Assembly: GCA_046048875.1 (NCBI GenBank)
Contig: JBJOFG010000013.1
Location: forward strand, 186,001 to 250,000
Source: CAIZGX01 sp046048875
Lineage (GTDB): Bacteria; Bacteroidota; Bacteroidia; Flavobacteriales_D; Sanyastnellaceae
DNA: 64,000 nucleotides
Reading direction: 5' to 3'
Both the position numbers and the translations under genes were made by a program. This document shows, piece by piece, positions 27,069 to 37,898 of the stretch. The notes beneath the pieces are model-generated. The model was not told the origin of the DNA, searched no databases, and was given only the letters and a program-made list of their open reading frames with translations. Positions within the stretch are counted from its first letter, which is position 1. Each line of letters starts with the position of its first letter.

Positions 27069-28298
27069 TTACTTGCGGAATATGCTTACCGGGTCAACCT
27101 TTGCCGCTTTGCGTGCAGGTACGTAACCCGCTAAAAATGTGATGAAAAATCCAATGAGAATTCCCTTTAAAAACACAAAGGGTTCAAAACCAATGGGGAA
27201 ATAGCCAATGTCGCCGCCGATATAAACATGTTTAAGTAGGTTAACTAAAATCATAGCGACCCCCACTCCTAAGATTACTCCGATCATTCCAATAGTCAAT
27301 GCCTGGAAAACAAAAATGCGAATGACGTCCCTCCCATTAAATCCAATGGCTTTTAGAATGGCAATGTCATTGATTTTCTGAGAAACCGTCATGTTGAGAA
27401 TGTTATAAATCCCGAAGCAAGAAACAATCAAAAGGGTGAACGAAATAAAGGTAATGACAATCTTTCTCATGCGAGACGCGGCCATGTATGCCGCATTCGC
27501 TGCCTTCCAATCCTCTGCTTTGTAGCCGGTTATGGTAGAAAGTTCCTCAGAAATCTGAGGCGCACGTTCAGGATCCGTAACGTTGACATTGATGTCTGTG
27601 ATATAGGTATTCCCCTCGCGAAGCAGCTGCTGGGCTAAGGCTAAGTTGACGTATGACTTCGTTTTATCTTCTCGCGAGTTGTTCGTTTGGAAAATCCCAA
27701 CAACAGTTAAGTTGAGATTCACTCCTTTTGAAGACGTGATGCTGATATTATCGCCGGTATTCAGATTCATTCGGTCAGCAATTCCGCTCCCGATGATGAT
27801 ACCGTTCCGATTCATTTCCAAATTTTGAATCGCTCCCTGAACCATGAAGGTTTCAATCTTGTACAATTGATTTCCCTCTGCGGGTGGAAATCCAATTGTA
27901 GTTCCCGCGATTTGAGACTTACCATTGTTATAGAACACAGGCGTGTTTACTTGTGGAAAGGCCACCACCACTTCCGAATGTTGTTTTACTAAGGCCAAAA
28001 CCTCTTCAGGATTTTCAATGGTGTTTTTAGTGGGAACTACCTTCGGATTAACAATTAGAATTGGATTCTCTGATCCTTCTTGAAGCGGAGAGCTCAAAAC
28101 ATCGTCCTTATAAATTCGAATGTGAGCCGTTGTTTTGAAAAATGACGTGCTAGATGTACGGTCAAATCCTGCACTTAGCGAATTCATGAAAATAAATATG
28201 GAAATTCCAAGCAGCACTCCTACAATAGCAACGGTGGTCATTTTCCTTCCGGAAATAAAATACGTAGTAGCAATTTTTCGATTGATGGAATACGCCAT
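27069..28298 (-). CDS. ABC transporter permease, FtsX/MacB type
   Basis: 409 residues. One N-terminal membrane helix (about 20-40), a large periplasmic MacB_PCD domain (about 45-275), then three helices (about 280-300, 330-355, 370-395), the four-helix plan of MacB and LolC/E. ILKAIGFNGRDVIRIF is the usual coupling region. Its start codon overlaps the stop of the HlyD gene by one base (TAATG) and its stop touches the ATPase start, showing tight translational coupling in a three-gene transporter operon. Confidence 0.9.
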   Translation of the reverse strand: MAYSINRKIATTYFISGRKMTTVAIVGVLLGISIFIFMNSLSAGFDRTSSTSFFKTTAHIRIYKDDVLSSPLQEGSENPILIVNPKVVPTKNTIENPEEVLALVKQHSEVVVAFPQVNTPVFYNNGKSQIAGTTIGFPPAEGNQLYKIETFMVQGAIQNLEMNRNGIIIGSGIADRMNLNTGDNISITSSKGVNLNLTVVGIFQTNNSREDKTKSYVNLALAQQLLREGNTYITDINVNVTDPERAPQISEELSTITGYKAEDWKAANAAYMAASRMRKIVITFISFTLLIVSCFGIYNILNMTVSQKINDIAILKAIGFNGRDVIRIFVFQALTIGMIGVILGVGVAMILVNLLKHVYIGGDIGYFPIGFEPFVFLKGILIGFFITFLAGYVPARKAAKVDPVSIFRK

Positions 28299-29398
28299 TA
28301 TTTCTTCAAGGGCTGCAAAACGTCATTTTCAGTAAGTCCCTCAAGGATCTCAACATACTCCGTGCTTCGAATTCCAACTTTAACTTTTCGAGGTTCTTTC
28401 TCTCCTTTTACCAAAACGGTTTCCGAAAAACTCAGATAACTTCTTGGGATAAGAAGAACATTTTCTTTAGTTGAAATATCAATGTTTGCTTCCAAACGAG
28501 TACCCAATACATTGAATTGTAAGGGGGAGTTGAATGCGACATCGACTAAATAGGATTGGCTAGCTTCATCGAACAATGGATAAATTCGAAGCACCTTCCC
28601 TTCGATCAATTTATCTTTCGACGTGTTTAAACGTATGTGCACCGATTGACCGAGCTGAATCTTTTCAATGCTGTTCTCATCGAGATTCAATTTAGCGACA
28701 AGGGTGTTCATATTCGCCATCATTGCTATCGCATCACCTTTGCGAATGAATTCTCCTTTTTTTCTTAATATTTTGGCCACCTTTCCGTTTTCAAAAGCCT
28801 TTATCTCATTAAATAATGCTGCATTCGATTGTGTTTTCGCACTTGCTTGCAATGCCAATCGATTCATTTCAGCTTGTTGTTTTACATTTTTATAACGCTC
28901 TTGAAGCGCTTTCAAATTGGCTTGAGAGTTTTCGTAATTCAATTTACTATTCTCATATTCTATTTGACTCGCGGCATCGGAAACAATTAACCTGGAATAA
29001 CGCTCATATACTAATTTGTCTTGAGCAACCTTCTTCTCAGCGAAAGCAATGTTATTCTCCAATTCCTTAAGCGCAGGGCCATTTGCTGAAACATTCTGTT
29101 CTGCAATGGCCAATTGTTGTTGGGTTGAAGCTGCTTGTGCCTCAGTTGAACTGTTATCTATACGCGCCAACAGTTGTCCTGAAGAAACACTGTCTCCGTC
29201 TTGAACATACAATTCCACTAAATAACCTTCGGTTTGTGCAGATAAATTGTATTTATCAATGGCTTCAATACTTCCAGATGCAAAAACAGTTTCAGTAATG
29301 TTCTGACGAATAGGTTTAACTTCTTCCTTGTTTCCGCCACATGAAAATAAACTTAGACAGATGAAAAATGATAAATAGAAATGCGTTTTAATATTCAT
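28298..29398 (-). CDS. HlyD family periplasmic adaptor lipoprotein
   Basis: 366 residues. Lipoprotein signal (FFICLSLFSC, Cys near 20) anchors it to a membrane. Biotinyl-lipoyl halves (LSAQTEGYLVELYVQDGDSV and AFENGKVAKILRKKGEFI) flank a coiled-coil hairpin of about 85-195, followed by a beta-barrel region (QLGQSVHIRLN) and a membrane-proximal domain. This is the MacA-like adaptor that would link the MacB-type pump to an outer-membrane channel; no TolC-like gene is in the window. First of the three transporter genes; follows the dioxygenase gene by 10 bases. Confidence 0.9.
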   Translation of the reverse strand: MNIKTHFYLSFFICLSLFSCGGNKEEVKPIRQNITETVFASGSIEAIDKYNLSAQTEGYLVELYVQDGDSVSSGQLLARIDNSSTEAQAASTQQQLAIAEQNVSANGPALKELENNIAFAEKKVAQDKLVYERYSRLIVSDAASQIEYENSKLNYENSQANLKALQERYKNVKQQAEMNRLALQASAKTQSNAALFNEIKAFENGKVAKILRKKGEFIRKGDAIAMMANMNTLVAKLNLDENSIEKIQLGQSVHIRLNTSKDKLIEGKVLRIYPLFDEASQSYLVDVAFNSPLQFNVLGTRLEANIDISTKENVLLIPRSYLSFSETVLVKGEKEPRKVKVGIRSTEYVEILEGLTENDVLQPLKK

Positions 29399-29408
29399 AT
29401 TGAAAGGC

Positions 29409-30278
29409 TTACCCCACTGTTTTAAAAGAATGCATACTTAAGCTGCCCATTGCATAATATTCATTGAACAGCTGAACGTCTTCTTTTCCCATTGCAGCCA
29501 AAGCATACAATGCCGGCCAATAATGATCTGGAGTAGGAATTGCATTTTTATAAGCTTGCCCTCGCTGTTCAATATTTTTGAAGAAATCAAAATTCTTCTG
29601 TTTCAATTCTTTTGAAATGTTCTCTTGTGCCTCAATGGCCCAATCGTATCCCGATTCCAAATTGCTCCAATCAATAGCCCTCAGATTATGAACCAAATTG
29701 CCGGAACCAACAATCAAAACGCCTCTCTCTCTCAAAGCTTCAAGTTTCGCACCGAGTTCCAAATGCTGAGCATGTGAAAGCGAGTAATCGATACTCAATT
29801 GTAAAACAGGAATATTTGCTAAGGGAAAAATCTGTTTCAATACACTCCAAGTGCCGTGATCCAATCCCCACTCTTCGTCCAAGCCATCCTCTCCCAAATT
29901 CAAATGCTCGGCAATGTGTTGAGCAAGCGCGGTATCTCCTTTTGCCGGATATTCAACGGCGAATAATTCATCTGGAAATCCACCGAAATCGTGAATGGTT
30001 CTGGGCATTTCCATGGCTGTAACTTTTGTTCCTTTCGTAAGCCAGTGAGCCGAAACGCAAAGAATCGCTTGTGGCATTTCTAAATGCTGAACAGATTTTC
30101 GCCACCCTTCTACATATTTGTTTTGCTCAATGGCGTTCATTGGAGATCCATGACCAAAGAAAAAAACGGGGAATTTCGGAGTTGTTTTTCCATTGCTCAA
30201 CACTTCGAGCGCACCAAGTGGAAGCACTGTTCCTACCGATAATATTCCCATTGTTTTTAAAAATTTAGTTCTATCCAT
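29409..30278 (-). CDS. ygiD: 4,5-DOPA dioxygenase extradiol-like protein (LigB family)
   Basis: 289 residues. LigB/DODA fold: PVFFFGHGSPMNAI near 33-46 and CVSAHWL near 77 supply metal-ligand His residues, with EWGLDHGTWSVLKQIFP near 135 and GSGNLVHNLR near 195. The N terminus (MDRTKFLKTMGILSVGTVLPLGAL) resembles an export or anchor sequence but lacks the twin Arg of Tat signals. E. coli YgiD opens the ring of L-DOPA; whether that is the substrate here is not shown. Placed 10 bases before the HlyD exporter gene, so possibly in one operon. Confidence 0.88.
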   Translation of the reverse strand: MDRTKFLKTMGILSVGTVLPLGALEVLSNGKTTPKFPVFFFGHGSPMNAIEQNKYVEGWRKSVQHLEMPQAILCVSAHWLTKGTKVTAMEMPRTIHDFGGFPDELFAVEYPAKGDTALAQHIAEHLNLGEDGLDEEWGLDHGTWSVLKQIFPLANIPVLQLSIDYSLSHAQHLELGAKLEALRERGVLIVGSGNLVHNLRAIDWSNLESGYDWAIEAQENISKELKQKNFDFFKNIEQRGQAYKNAIPTPDHYWPALYALAAMGKEDVQLFNEYYAMGSLSMHSFKTVG

Positions 30279-30312
30279 GCTCTACAACCAAAGCTGAATT
30301 TGGCAACTGCAT

Positions 30313-30320
30313 TAACTTTG
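30313..30320 (+). promoter_or_regulatory. -7 box (TAACTTTG) next to the GH13-like start
   Basis: Exact TAnnTTTG match ending 5 bases before a TTG start codon at 30326; implies a leaderless transcript. Confidence 0.55.
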
Positions 30321-30325
30321 CATTG

Positions 30326-31150
30326 TTGAAGCGAATTTACGAAATATCAGTTCCTCATTTCACAAGCGAAGGTACCTTTGATGCTGCTATTCGTCAGTTT
30401 AAGGAAATTAAATCTTTGAACATTGACACCCTCTATCTACTTCCCATACATTCGATTGATATTCAAAACAGTCGCTCTCCCTATTGTATCCTAGACAATT
30501 TTGATGTTCGAATTGAATTGGGTGGAGTTAATGGATTGAAATTATTCATTGAAGCCGCTCAGGATGAAGGTCTGAAAGTGATATTAGATGTTATTTTGAA
30601 TCACGCTTCCAGCAATCATAAGCGTGCTCATGACAAAGATTTTTTTTCTGTAAACGGAAATGGAAAGCCATTACATCCTTTTGGAACGAATTGGAACGAC
30701 GTCTATCAAATAAATCACTTCAACGAATATCATTCAGAATATTTATTTAATTCACTAGTCTCATTTTTGGAAATGGGAATCAGTGGTTTCCGTTTCGATG
30801 CCACCTCTTTCCTTCCAGATAATAATTTGGAAAGTTGGCTTCCTGGATTAATTCAAAAGAAATCTGATGTAATTCTATGGAGTGATTCCAAATTAGTCGA
30901 AAAAGATATTCATCCGTTTACCCATGTCTCCGCTCCAATTGGTAAACCGAAATTCGATGAGCCACGAAAGGCGATACAGATTGCATCGTTGGGATCTCAC
31001 GATTTACTCCGCAATGAAGGTAGTTTATTGGAAGTGTATGGTGAAAATGTAGCTGTCATTCAACAAGGGCTGATTCAGCATTCAGAAGCTTTTTTATTTC
31101 CGATGGGGAGTGAAAAAGGATTCGATTTCAAATACGATTTTTTTCTTTAG
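30326..31150 (+). CDS. shortened GH13 alpha-amylase-like protein, probably catalytically altered
   Basis: 274 residues, far below the usual 400-600. Two TTG codons (30323, 30326) are the only starts; the second lies 5 bases from a TAnnTTTG box. GH13 regions are present: LYLLPIH, LDVILNHA (87-94), GFRFDA with the nucleophile Asp158, and SLGSHD with Asp226. The beta-5 region, where the acid/base Glu belongs, reads VILWSDS (182-188), so Glu appears replaced by Asp187 or Ser186. The C-terminal beta domain and signal peptide are absent, so it is cytosolic. It could be a weak or non-hydrolytic glucan-active protein. Its stop overlaps the convergent permease stop by 4 bases. Confidence 0.7.
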   Translation: MKRIYEISVPHFTSEGTFDAAIRQFKEIKSLNIDTLYLLPIHSIDIQNSRSPYCILDNFDVRIELGGVNGLKLFIEAAQDEGLKVILDVILNHASSNHKRAHDKDFFSVNGNGKPLHPFGTNWNDVYQINHFNEYHSEYLFNSLVSFLEMGISGFRFDATSFLPDNNLESWLPGLIQKKSDVILWSDSKLVEKDIHPFTHVSAPIGKPKFDEPRKAIQIASLGSHDLLRNEGSLLEVYGENVAVIQQGLIQHSEAFLFPMGSEKGFDFKYDFFL

Positions 31151-32220
31151 TTCGAAGATGTTCGAATGCGCGGGTCGAGCCATCCGTATACCCATTCAAC
31201 CAACACATTCACAACAATGAAAACAGTTGAAACTAAGATTACTCCCCCCATTACAATGGGCTGGTCTTGTTTTTCAATGGCCATGAAAAGTTCTTGACCA
31301 ATCCCCTTCCACCCGAAAACAAACTCTACAAATACAGCACCCGCTAACAAAGATGCGAACCATCCGGAAACCGCCGTCACAACCGGATTCAAGGCATTGG
31401 GTAACGCGTGTTTGTATAAAACACGACGTTCTGAAAGTCCTTTTGCTCTTGCTGTTCGAATGAAATCTTGAGACATAACATCCAGCATACTGCTTCTTGT
31501 CAATTGAACAATAATGGCCAAAGGACGAATCATGAGTGTAATCATCGGAAGAATTAAGTTCTTCAGATCAATGTACTTCCCTTCCCAAACATCAACGCTG
31601 TACCAACTTCCCGTCATGCTGAGACCCGTATAATTCCGCAACAACACGGCTCCGATCCACGCGACAATGAGTGCCACAAAGAAAGAAGGCCCCGCCATTC
31701 CAATGGCTGAAACAAATAAAACGGTCTTGTCTATCCAAGTGTCTTTCTTCTGAAAAGCCCATATTCCAAGTGGAATTCCTATGATTAGACTTAACAGTAT
31801 ACTTCCTAATGCCAAGACGAATGTTCCTGGAAAAGATTCTGCGAAAATGGACGAAACTGATTTTTCGGAAATGAAAGACTTACCCAAACTCGGAAATTTA
31901 ATCCACAATGAGCGCTTATCAGACAAGGGAAACGACCAACCTTGATACATCTCTTCATTCGCATAAAAAGCCGCTGTGAAACTATCCGACCTGTTGATGC
32001 TTATTGGCGAAAGGTTGTTCAAGTATTCTACATATCGAATGCCCAGAGAATGATTTAAGCGCAACTTATTTCGCATGTTCGTCACAATCTCTTGATTGGC
32101 ATTTTCGCCGACAAGATTTTGAACGGGATCTGAACCGGTGAGGTTGAATAGAAAAAAAACAACGGTCACGACGCCCCAAAGAACGAGTAATTGATAACCT
32201 ATTTTTTTTGCCACCTTCAC
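31147..32220 (-). CDS. ABC transporter permease, DppB/OppB type, orphan
   Basis: 357 residues from a GTG at 32220, which opens the first membrane helix as DppB/OppB proteins do (KIGYQLLVLWGVVTVVFFLF); another GTG at 32283 would add 21 polar residues and is less likely. A long periplasmic segment (about 45-140) is followed by five helices and the EAA loop (RTARAKGLSERRVLYKHALPNA). NLTGSDPVQN after the first helix is a family mark. DppB pairs with DppC, two ATPases and a binding protein to import di- or oligopeptides, but none of these genes is adjacent here. Confidence 0.88.
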   Translation of the reverse strand: MKVAKKIGYQLLVLWGVVTVVFFLFNLTGSDPVQNLVGENANQEIVTNMRNKLRLNHSLGIRYVEYLNNLSPISINRSDSFTAAFYANEEMYQGWSFPLSDKRSLWIKFPSLGKSFISEKSVSSIFAESFPGTFVLALGSILLSLIIGIPLGIWAFQKKDTWIDKTVLFVSAIGMAGPSFFVALIVAWIGAVLLRNYTGLSMTGSWYSVDVWEGKYIDLKNLILPMITLMIRPLAIIVQLTRSSMLDVMSQDFIRTARAKGLSERRVLYKHALPNALNPVVTAVSGWFASLLAGAVFVEFVFGWKGIGQELFMAIEKQDQPIVMGGVILVSTVFIVVNVLVEWVYGWLDPRIRTSSN

Positions 32221-32326
32221 TGAACGAAAATAGCCGATTTCAATCTTGAACTTTTGTCCAAGGTCAAATGTTATACACGGCACACTTATTGAAAAGTCGG
32301 GCGCGGTATTTTTTCAATAACCTTCT

Positions 32327-32334
32327 TACTTTTG
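32327..32334 (+). promoter_or_regulatory. -7 box (TACTTTTG) 4 bases before the start codon
   Basis: Exact TAnnTTTG match ending four bases before the ATG at 32339; predicts a leaderless mRNA for the MauE-thioredoxin gene. Confidence 0.55.
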
Positions 32335-32338
32335 ACAT

Positions 32339-33373
32339 ATGGAAAAACGAAATCTTTACATTTCTTGGACACTGCGAGTGTTCCTCTTCGGATTATTTGT
32401 GTTTTCAGCCATCACCAAGATGCTTCCTTTAACTCCATTCGAGAAACAATTGGTCGATTTGGGTTTCGCAGATTGGCATACTGCCCCTTATTTCGCTCGC
32501 TTAATTATCGGGGTTGAATTAGGTCTTGGAATCGCACTCATTCAAAATCATTTTTTCAAACGTATTGTTATTCCTGCAACAGCCCTTTTGCTCGTTGCGT
32601 TTTGCATTCACCTTTCTTACCAGATTGCAATCGGACAAGGTGGGAATTGTGGATGTTTCGGACAATTCATTGAAATGACTCCAACCGAAGCACTGATTAA
32701 GAACATTGTTACTTTAGGTTTATTGGGATGGTTATTCGCCATTAGCAAAGAAAAGAAAAGCGCGAATCGTTTTTCTTTCCTCTTATTAATCTGGTCATTC
32801 TCTACTCTCTTCATGTTCATGGCTTTCCCTTTTGCTCCGTTCAAGGAAATGTCGAACATTGTTGTTGACACAGAAAACATCCCTTGGGAAACAGAGACTT
32901 CGACAGCGCAAACAGGAACAGTCGACAATACTCAAACTGCTGCAGCTGTTACCCCAACAGAAATAGTTAATCCTGGTCCAGCTTCTGTTGTTTCGAAATT
33001 TTCTAAGTTGAATGTCTTTAGTGGAATGAAGGTGAAAATTGATGAAGGAAAACGTATCGTTTGTTTCTTCATCCCCGGTTGTGACCACTGTCGTGAAGCG
33101 GCGAAAGCTATTACTGAATTATCGAAAGACCCCAATTTCCCAAAGGTTTACATTTATTTTGGCGATGAAGAAGTTGAGAAAATTGACGAGTTCTTCCAAG
33201 TAGCAGGAAAGAAATATCCTTATCAAGTGCTTGGTATGGGTGAGTTCTTTACCCTTATGGGACCGAAAGGTGAAACTCCAGGAGTACTTTATTTGTGGAA
33301 TGGTAATATTCAAAAAGAATATTTCGGAGAGCAATTCAACAAGGAAGATTTAAAACAAGCCTGTAACCAATAG
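32339..33373 (+). CDS. MauE/DoxX-type membrane protein fused to a thioredoxin-like domain (BT_3928-like)
   Basis: 344 residues. Four membrane helices in the first 165 residues form a DoxX/MauE domain, with GGNCGCFGQF near 100-109 holding the usual Cys pair. A linker rich in Thr, Ala and Gln (about 180-205) leads to a periplasmic thioredoxin-like domain (about 225-344) with a CDHC active site and FFIPGCDHC. Redox-active membrane proteins of this kind pass electrons to periplasmic disulfide proteins; the target is not known. Similar proteins occur widely in Bacteroidota near folP and tpiA. Followed by the DUF5686 gene after about 34 bases. Confidence 0.85.
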   Translation: MEKRNLYISWTLRVFLFGLFVFSAITKMLPLTPFEKQLVDLGFADWHTAPYFARLIIGVELGLGIALIQNHFFKRIVIPATALLLVAFCIHLSYQIAIGQGGNCGCFGQFIEMTPTEALIKNIVTLGLLGWLFAISKEKKSANRFSFLLLIWSFSTLFMFMAFPFAPFKEMSNIVVDTENIPWETETSTAQTGTVDNTQTAAAVTPTEIVNPGPASVVSKFSKLNVFSGMKVKIDEGKRIVCFFIPGCDHCREAAKAITELSKDPNFPKVYIYFGDEEVEKIDEFFQVAGKKYPYQVLGMGEFFTLMGPKGETPGVLYLWNGNIQKEYFGEQFNKEDLKQACNQ

Positions 33374-33407
33374 ACGATTTATTCGTCATAAAATAGTGAA
33401 TAGTTCG

Positions 33408-35936
33408 ATGCTCAAAAACATTTCAAAGACAGCGCTGATTGGCGTTGTCTTTTTGTTTGGTTGGAATTTGAGTCATGCCACTACCATAAAAGGAGTTGTC
33501 AAAGATGAGCAAGGCCTTCCTCTTTTTCATGTCGCGGTATTTGTTCCAGGTACAAATTTGGGGACTCATACCAATGAAAATGGAGAGTATCAGTTAAATC
33601 TTAAGCCGGGTAAGTATGATTTGAATTTCAATTTTATTGGGTATGAGACAGTTATTAAGTCGCTTCAAATTGGACAAGAAAAAGTGCTTTTGTTGGATAT
33701 TGTTTTAAAAGTAAACACCAATGAAATGCCTATGCTCGTTGTGAATGCAGATCGACGAGATTTTGTAAAGCGCTTGATACGCGGAGCTTCTGACCAACGC
33801 GATTATTACACGAAACAACTGGAAAACTATTCTGTCGGATTTTATGGAAGAACATCCATGGAGAAGATAGATTTCAAGCGTGACTCGGCCTACAAACTTA
33901 TTCAGCCTCCCGTAATTGAAAATGAAATTTATCACGTTACAGAAGGTGCTGGAACGCTTTACTCTAAAGAAAATCAAATCAAATTAAAGGTAGATGCTTT
34001 CCGCGATTTTACTCCAAAGCGGAATGAAAACTACATGTCGGCCACTGTAAACTTCGAGTATGGTGAAGAGACAATCGTGAACGATAGAGATCGTTATGAA
34101 GATCCTTATGAACTTACGAGTCAGTCGTGTTATTCGGAATTCAACCTTCGAGAAAATTCACTTACCCTTCCGCAATTATCTGATAAGAAAATAATTTCTC
34201 CTATCGCTTCTACTGCCCTTCTCTCTTACACCTTTGATTTGGTAGGAATAGATACATTGAACGGAGAGAAGTTCTTTAAGCTTTCAGTTATGCCTATTTT
34301 CAAGCAGGAAGCTCTTTTCAATGGATATATCTGGATTCAAGACACAACATTTGTGGTGGGAAAGTTGGAATTGAATTTAGCCGATGAGGTCATGCCCTTC
34401 TTCTCGGATTTTTCATGGAAAGAAGAATTTGTAGAAATCGAAAAAGACAAGTGGTTAAGCTTTGGAAAGTCTATTCAAGCAAAAGTTAAAGAAGGAAAAA
34501 CCCAACGCATTTGTCATATAGAATACAAATTCAAAGAATATGAATTCAATATTTCAACTCCTTTAAATATGCAGTCGAGCGAGGTGTTGAAATACGACGA
34601 TTACGCCTTCGACAGAGACAGTGCTTATTGGGAAAGTAAACAATTAATACCCCTTTCGAATCTTGAAATTTCCTATAAACACGAATGTGATAGTCTTCAA
34701 AAGATCTACGATGACCCGAAGATTCAGGCCAAGAATGATTCAACATACAATAAGATAACTTTTTGGGATGTTACCCTTTCAGGTATAGCTTGGAGGAACA
34801 GAGCTAAAGGAACTTCTTATTACATCAATCCACTCATTGCCCAAGCCAACATCTTTGGAATTGGAGGTTATCGACATAAATTCGGAGGCAATTTTAGTCA
34901 GTACATTAAGAAGAATGATTTTCTTTTAGAAACTGACGGATACATAGACTATGGCTTCGCAAACAAAGATGTAAGAGGAAGAGGTGGAATTGGCTTAACC
35001 TATAATCCGAAGAAGTTCGTTCGGACATATATTCGATTCGGAGACTATTACGATATGATTAACACGTTTTCTTCGTTTAGTTCCGTGTTCAGTCGAAGCA
35101 ATTATGTTCGAGCGAAAATGTATAGTATTGAGCAACGAATGGAGGTTGTGAATGGACTTTACGCCTCTCTTACGTATGAATTTTGTGATCAGATGCCCAT
35201 CAACAACTTGATACAAGACGGTTGGTCTGATCAACTCTTTGGAGACATAAACCAGCCTATTGAGTTTCAACGTTACACCAAGTCAGAATTCAATTTGAAT
35301 CTTCAATGGAGACCGGGGCAGACTTATTATTTCAAAAAGAATAGAAAAGTTGTAACAGGTTTCAAATACCCCGAGGTTCGATTTAATTACCGCAAAGGCG
35401 TTCCAAAAATGTTCGGCAGTGAAGTGAATTTCGATTATGTTGAATTGAAAATTCACGACGATTATCAGCTTCCGAGATTGGGAACTGGCTCTTGGACCGT
35501 TCAAGGTGGAGCATTCATTAATAAAACCAATTTGCGTTTATTGGAATACAAGTACTTCAGAGGATCTGACTTCTTTTTCTTTTCAGATCCTAACGCCACT
35601 TTCCAGTTACTTGATCGCGTATTCCTTACGCCGAACGCTTATTATAGGGGAAATTACGTTCATAGTTTCAACGGCATGTTTTTCAACAAAATTCCTTTAT
35701 TAAATAGATTGAAATTAAACGAACTTGCCGGTAGTGCATTCATTGCTATTCCAAGTGAGAATTTCATTCATCAGGAAATATTCGTTGGAATTCAAAAACA
35801 GATTCGAATCAAAGAGCAATTGTTCCGATTGGGCGTTTTCGCTGTGACCTCTGATAGCAATATCGATAAGGCGAATTACACGCTGAAATTTGGAATTAGC
35901 TTTTGGAATACCTACACAAAAAAATGGAGTTTTTAA
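33408..35936 (+). CDS. DUF5686 and carboxypeptidase-like regulatory domain outer membrane protein
   Basis: 842 residues from ATG 33408, where the signal peptide begins (MLKNISKTALIGVVFLFGWNLSHA); a GTG at 33396 is possible. A carboxypeptidase-regulatory-like domain (about 28-115, TIKGVVKDEQGLPL) is followed by the DUF5686 region (FYGRTSMEKIDF, YIWIQDTTFVVGKLELNL) and a C-terminal half of beta-strands typical of an outer-membrane barrel, ending KWSF with a terminal Phe. No plug domain, so it is not a TonB receptor. Function of the family is unknown. Likely co-transcribed with the upstream MauE-type gene. Confidence 0.88.
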   Translation: MLKNISKTALIGVVFLFGWNLSHATTIKGVVKDEQGLPLFHVAVFVPGTNLGTHTNENGEYQLNLKPGKYDLNFNFIGYETVIKSLQIGQEKVLLLDIVLKVNTNEMPMLVVNADRRDFVKRLIRGASDQRDYYTKQLENYSVGFYGRTSMEKIDFKRDSAYKLIQPPVIENEIYHVTEGAGTLYSKENQIKLKVDAFRDFTPKRNENYMSATVNFEYGEETIVNDRDRYEDPYELTSQSCYSEFNLRENSLTLPQLSDKKIISPIASTALLSYTFDLVGIDTLNGEKFFKLSVMPIFKQEALFNGYIWIQDTTFVVGKLELNLADEVMPFFSDFSWKEEFVEIEKDKWLSFGKSIQAKVKEGKTQRICHIEYKFKEYEFNISTPLNMQSSEVLKYDDYAFDRDSAYWESKQLIPLSNLEISYKHECDSLQKIYDDPKIQAKNDSTYNKITFWDVTLSGIAWRNRAKGTSYYINPLIAQANIFGIGGYRHKFGGNFSQYIKKNDFLLETDGYIDYGFANKDVRGRGGIGLTYNPKKFVRTYIRFGDYYDMINTFSSFSSVFSRSNYVRAKMYSIEQRMEVVNGLYASLTYEFCDQMPINNLIQDGWSDQLFGDINQPIEFQRYTKSEFNLNLQWRPGQTYYFKKNRKVVTGFKYPEVRFNYRKGVPKMFGSEVNFDYVELKIHDDYQLPRLGTGSWTVQGGAFINKTNLRLLEYKYFRGSDFFFFSDPNATFQLLDRVFLTPNAYYRGNYVHSFNGMFFNKIPLLNRLKLNELAGSAFIAIPSENFIHQEIFVGIQKQIRIKEQLFRLGVFAVTSDSNIDKANYTLKFGISFWNTYTKKWSF

Positions 35937-35988
35937 TTGCCGACAGAATTGTGGCATTATCTTTATAAACGAAACAAAAACAATTGTC

Positions 35989-36537
35989 ATGAAAAAGCTA
36001 TCACTCTTTTTAGGATTCGCGCTATTACTATTAGCTGGATGTAAAACCAATGCGAACCTTGGTGAAAAAGTTAATGAACCATTCACTGGGAATAAATACG
36101 AATCGAACGATCGTTATTTCAGAGGAACTGGAAAAGGTCAATCGATGGATGAAAATATCTCTCGCAACAAGGCGGATCTACAAGCGAAAAAAGTTCTTGC
36201 TCAACAAGTTGAAACCAATATTAAGGTTGTCACCGACCAATACTTGGGTGAAACTGAATTGAACAACCGATCTGAAATTACAGACAAGTTTCAATCGTTA
36301 GCGCGCGAAGCAACGAACACGCAAATCGCAGATCTTCGAAAGATTGGTGAAGAGAAATACAAAATGCCTGATGGTACTTTCACAACATATATCGCTTATG
36401 AAATTCACAAGCGTGACATGTATCGTTTCATGAAAAAACAAATTAAGTTGAATTCTAAATTGAATGAAGCAGAGCGTAAGACCATTGAAGACATGATTGA
36501 TCAAGAGTTACAAAAGGCTGAGGCTTTGGGAGACTAA
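35989..36537 (+). CDS. LPP20-like lipoprotein
   Basis: 182 residues from ATG 35989, which opens a lipoprotein signal (MKKLSLFLGFALLLLAGC); a longer frame from 35890 runs inside the preceding gene and lacks a signal. The mature part has YFRGTGKGQSMDENISRNKA followed by a long helical stretch with many Lys, Glu and Gln, resembling the LPP20/FlgT-like envelope fold. A variant -7 box TATCTTTA (35958-35965) precedes it. Ends at a strong shared terminator. Role unknown. Confidence 0.7.
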   Translation: MKKLSLFLGFALLLLAGCKTNANLGEKVNEPFTGNKYESNDRYFRGTGKGQSMDENISRNKADLQAKKVLAQQVETNIKVVTDQYLGETELNNRSEITDKFQSLAREATNTQIADLRKIGEEKYKMPDGTFTTYIAYEIHKRDMYRFMKKQIKLNSKLNEAERKTIEDMIDQELQKAEALGD

Positions 36538-36568
36538 TTTCAAATTGACTGAATAAAAAAAAAGGTGC

Positions 36569-37855
<1,287 letters not shown>

Positions 37856-37898
37856 AATACAAAGGTCTAACATTCTTCGAGTGTTTTAACAATATGCC

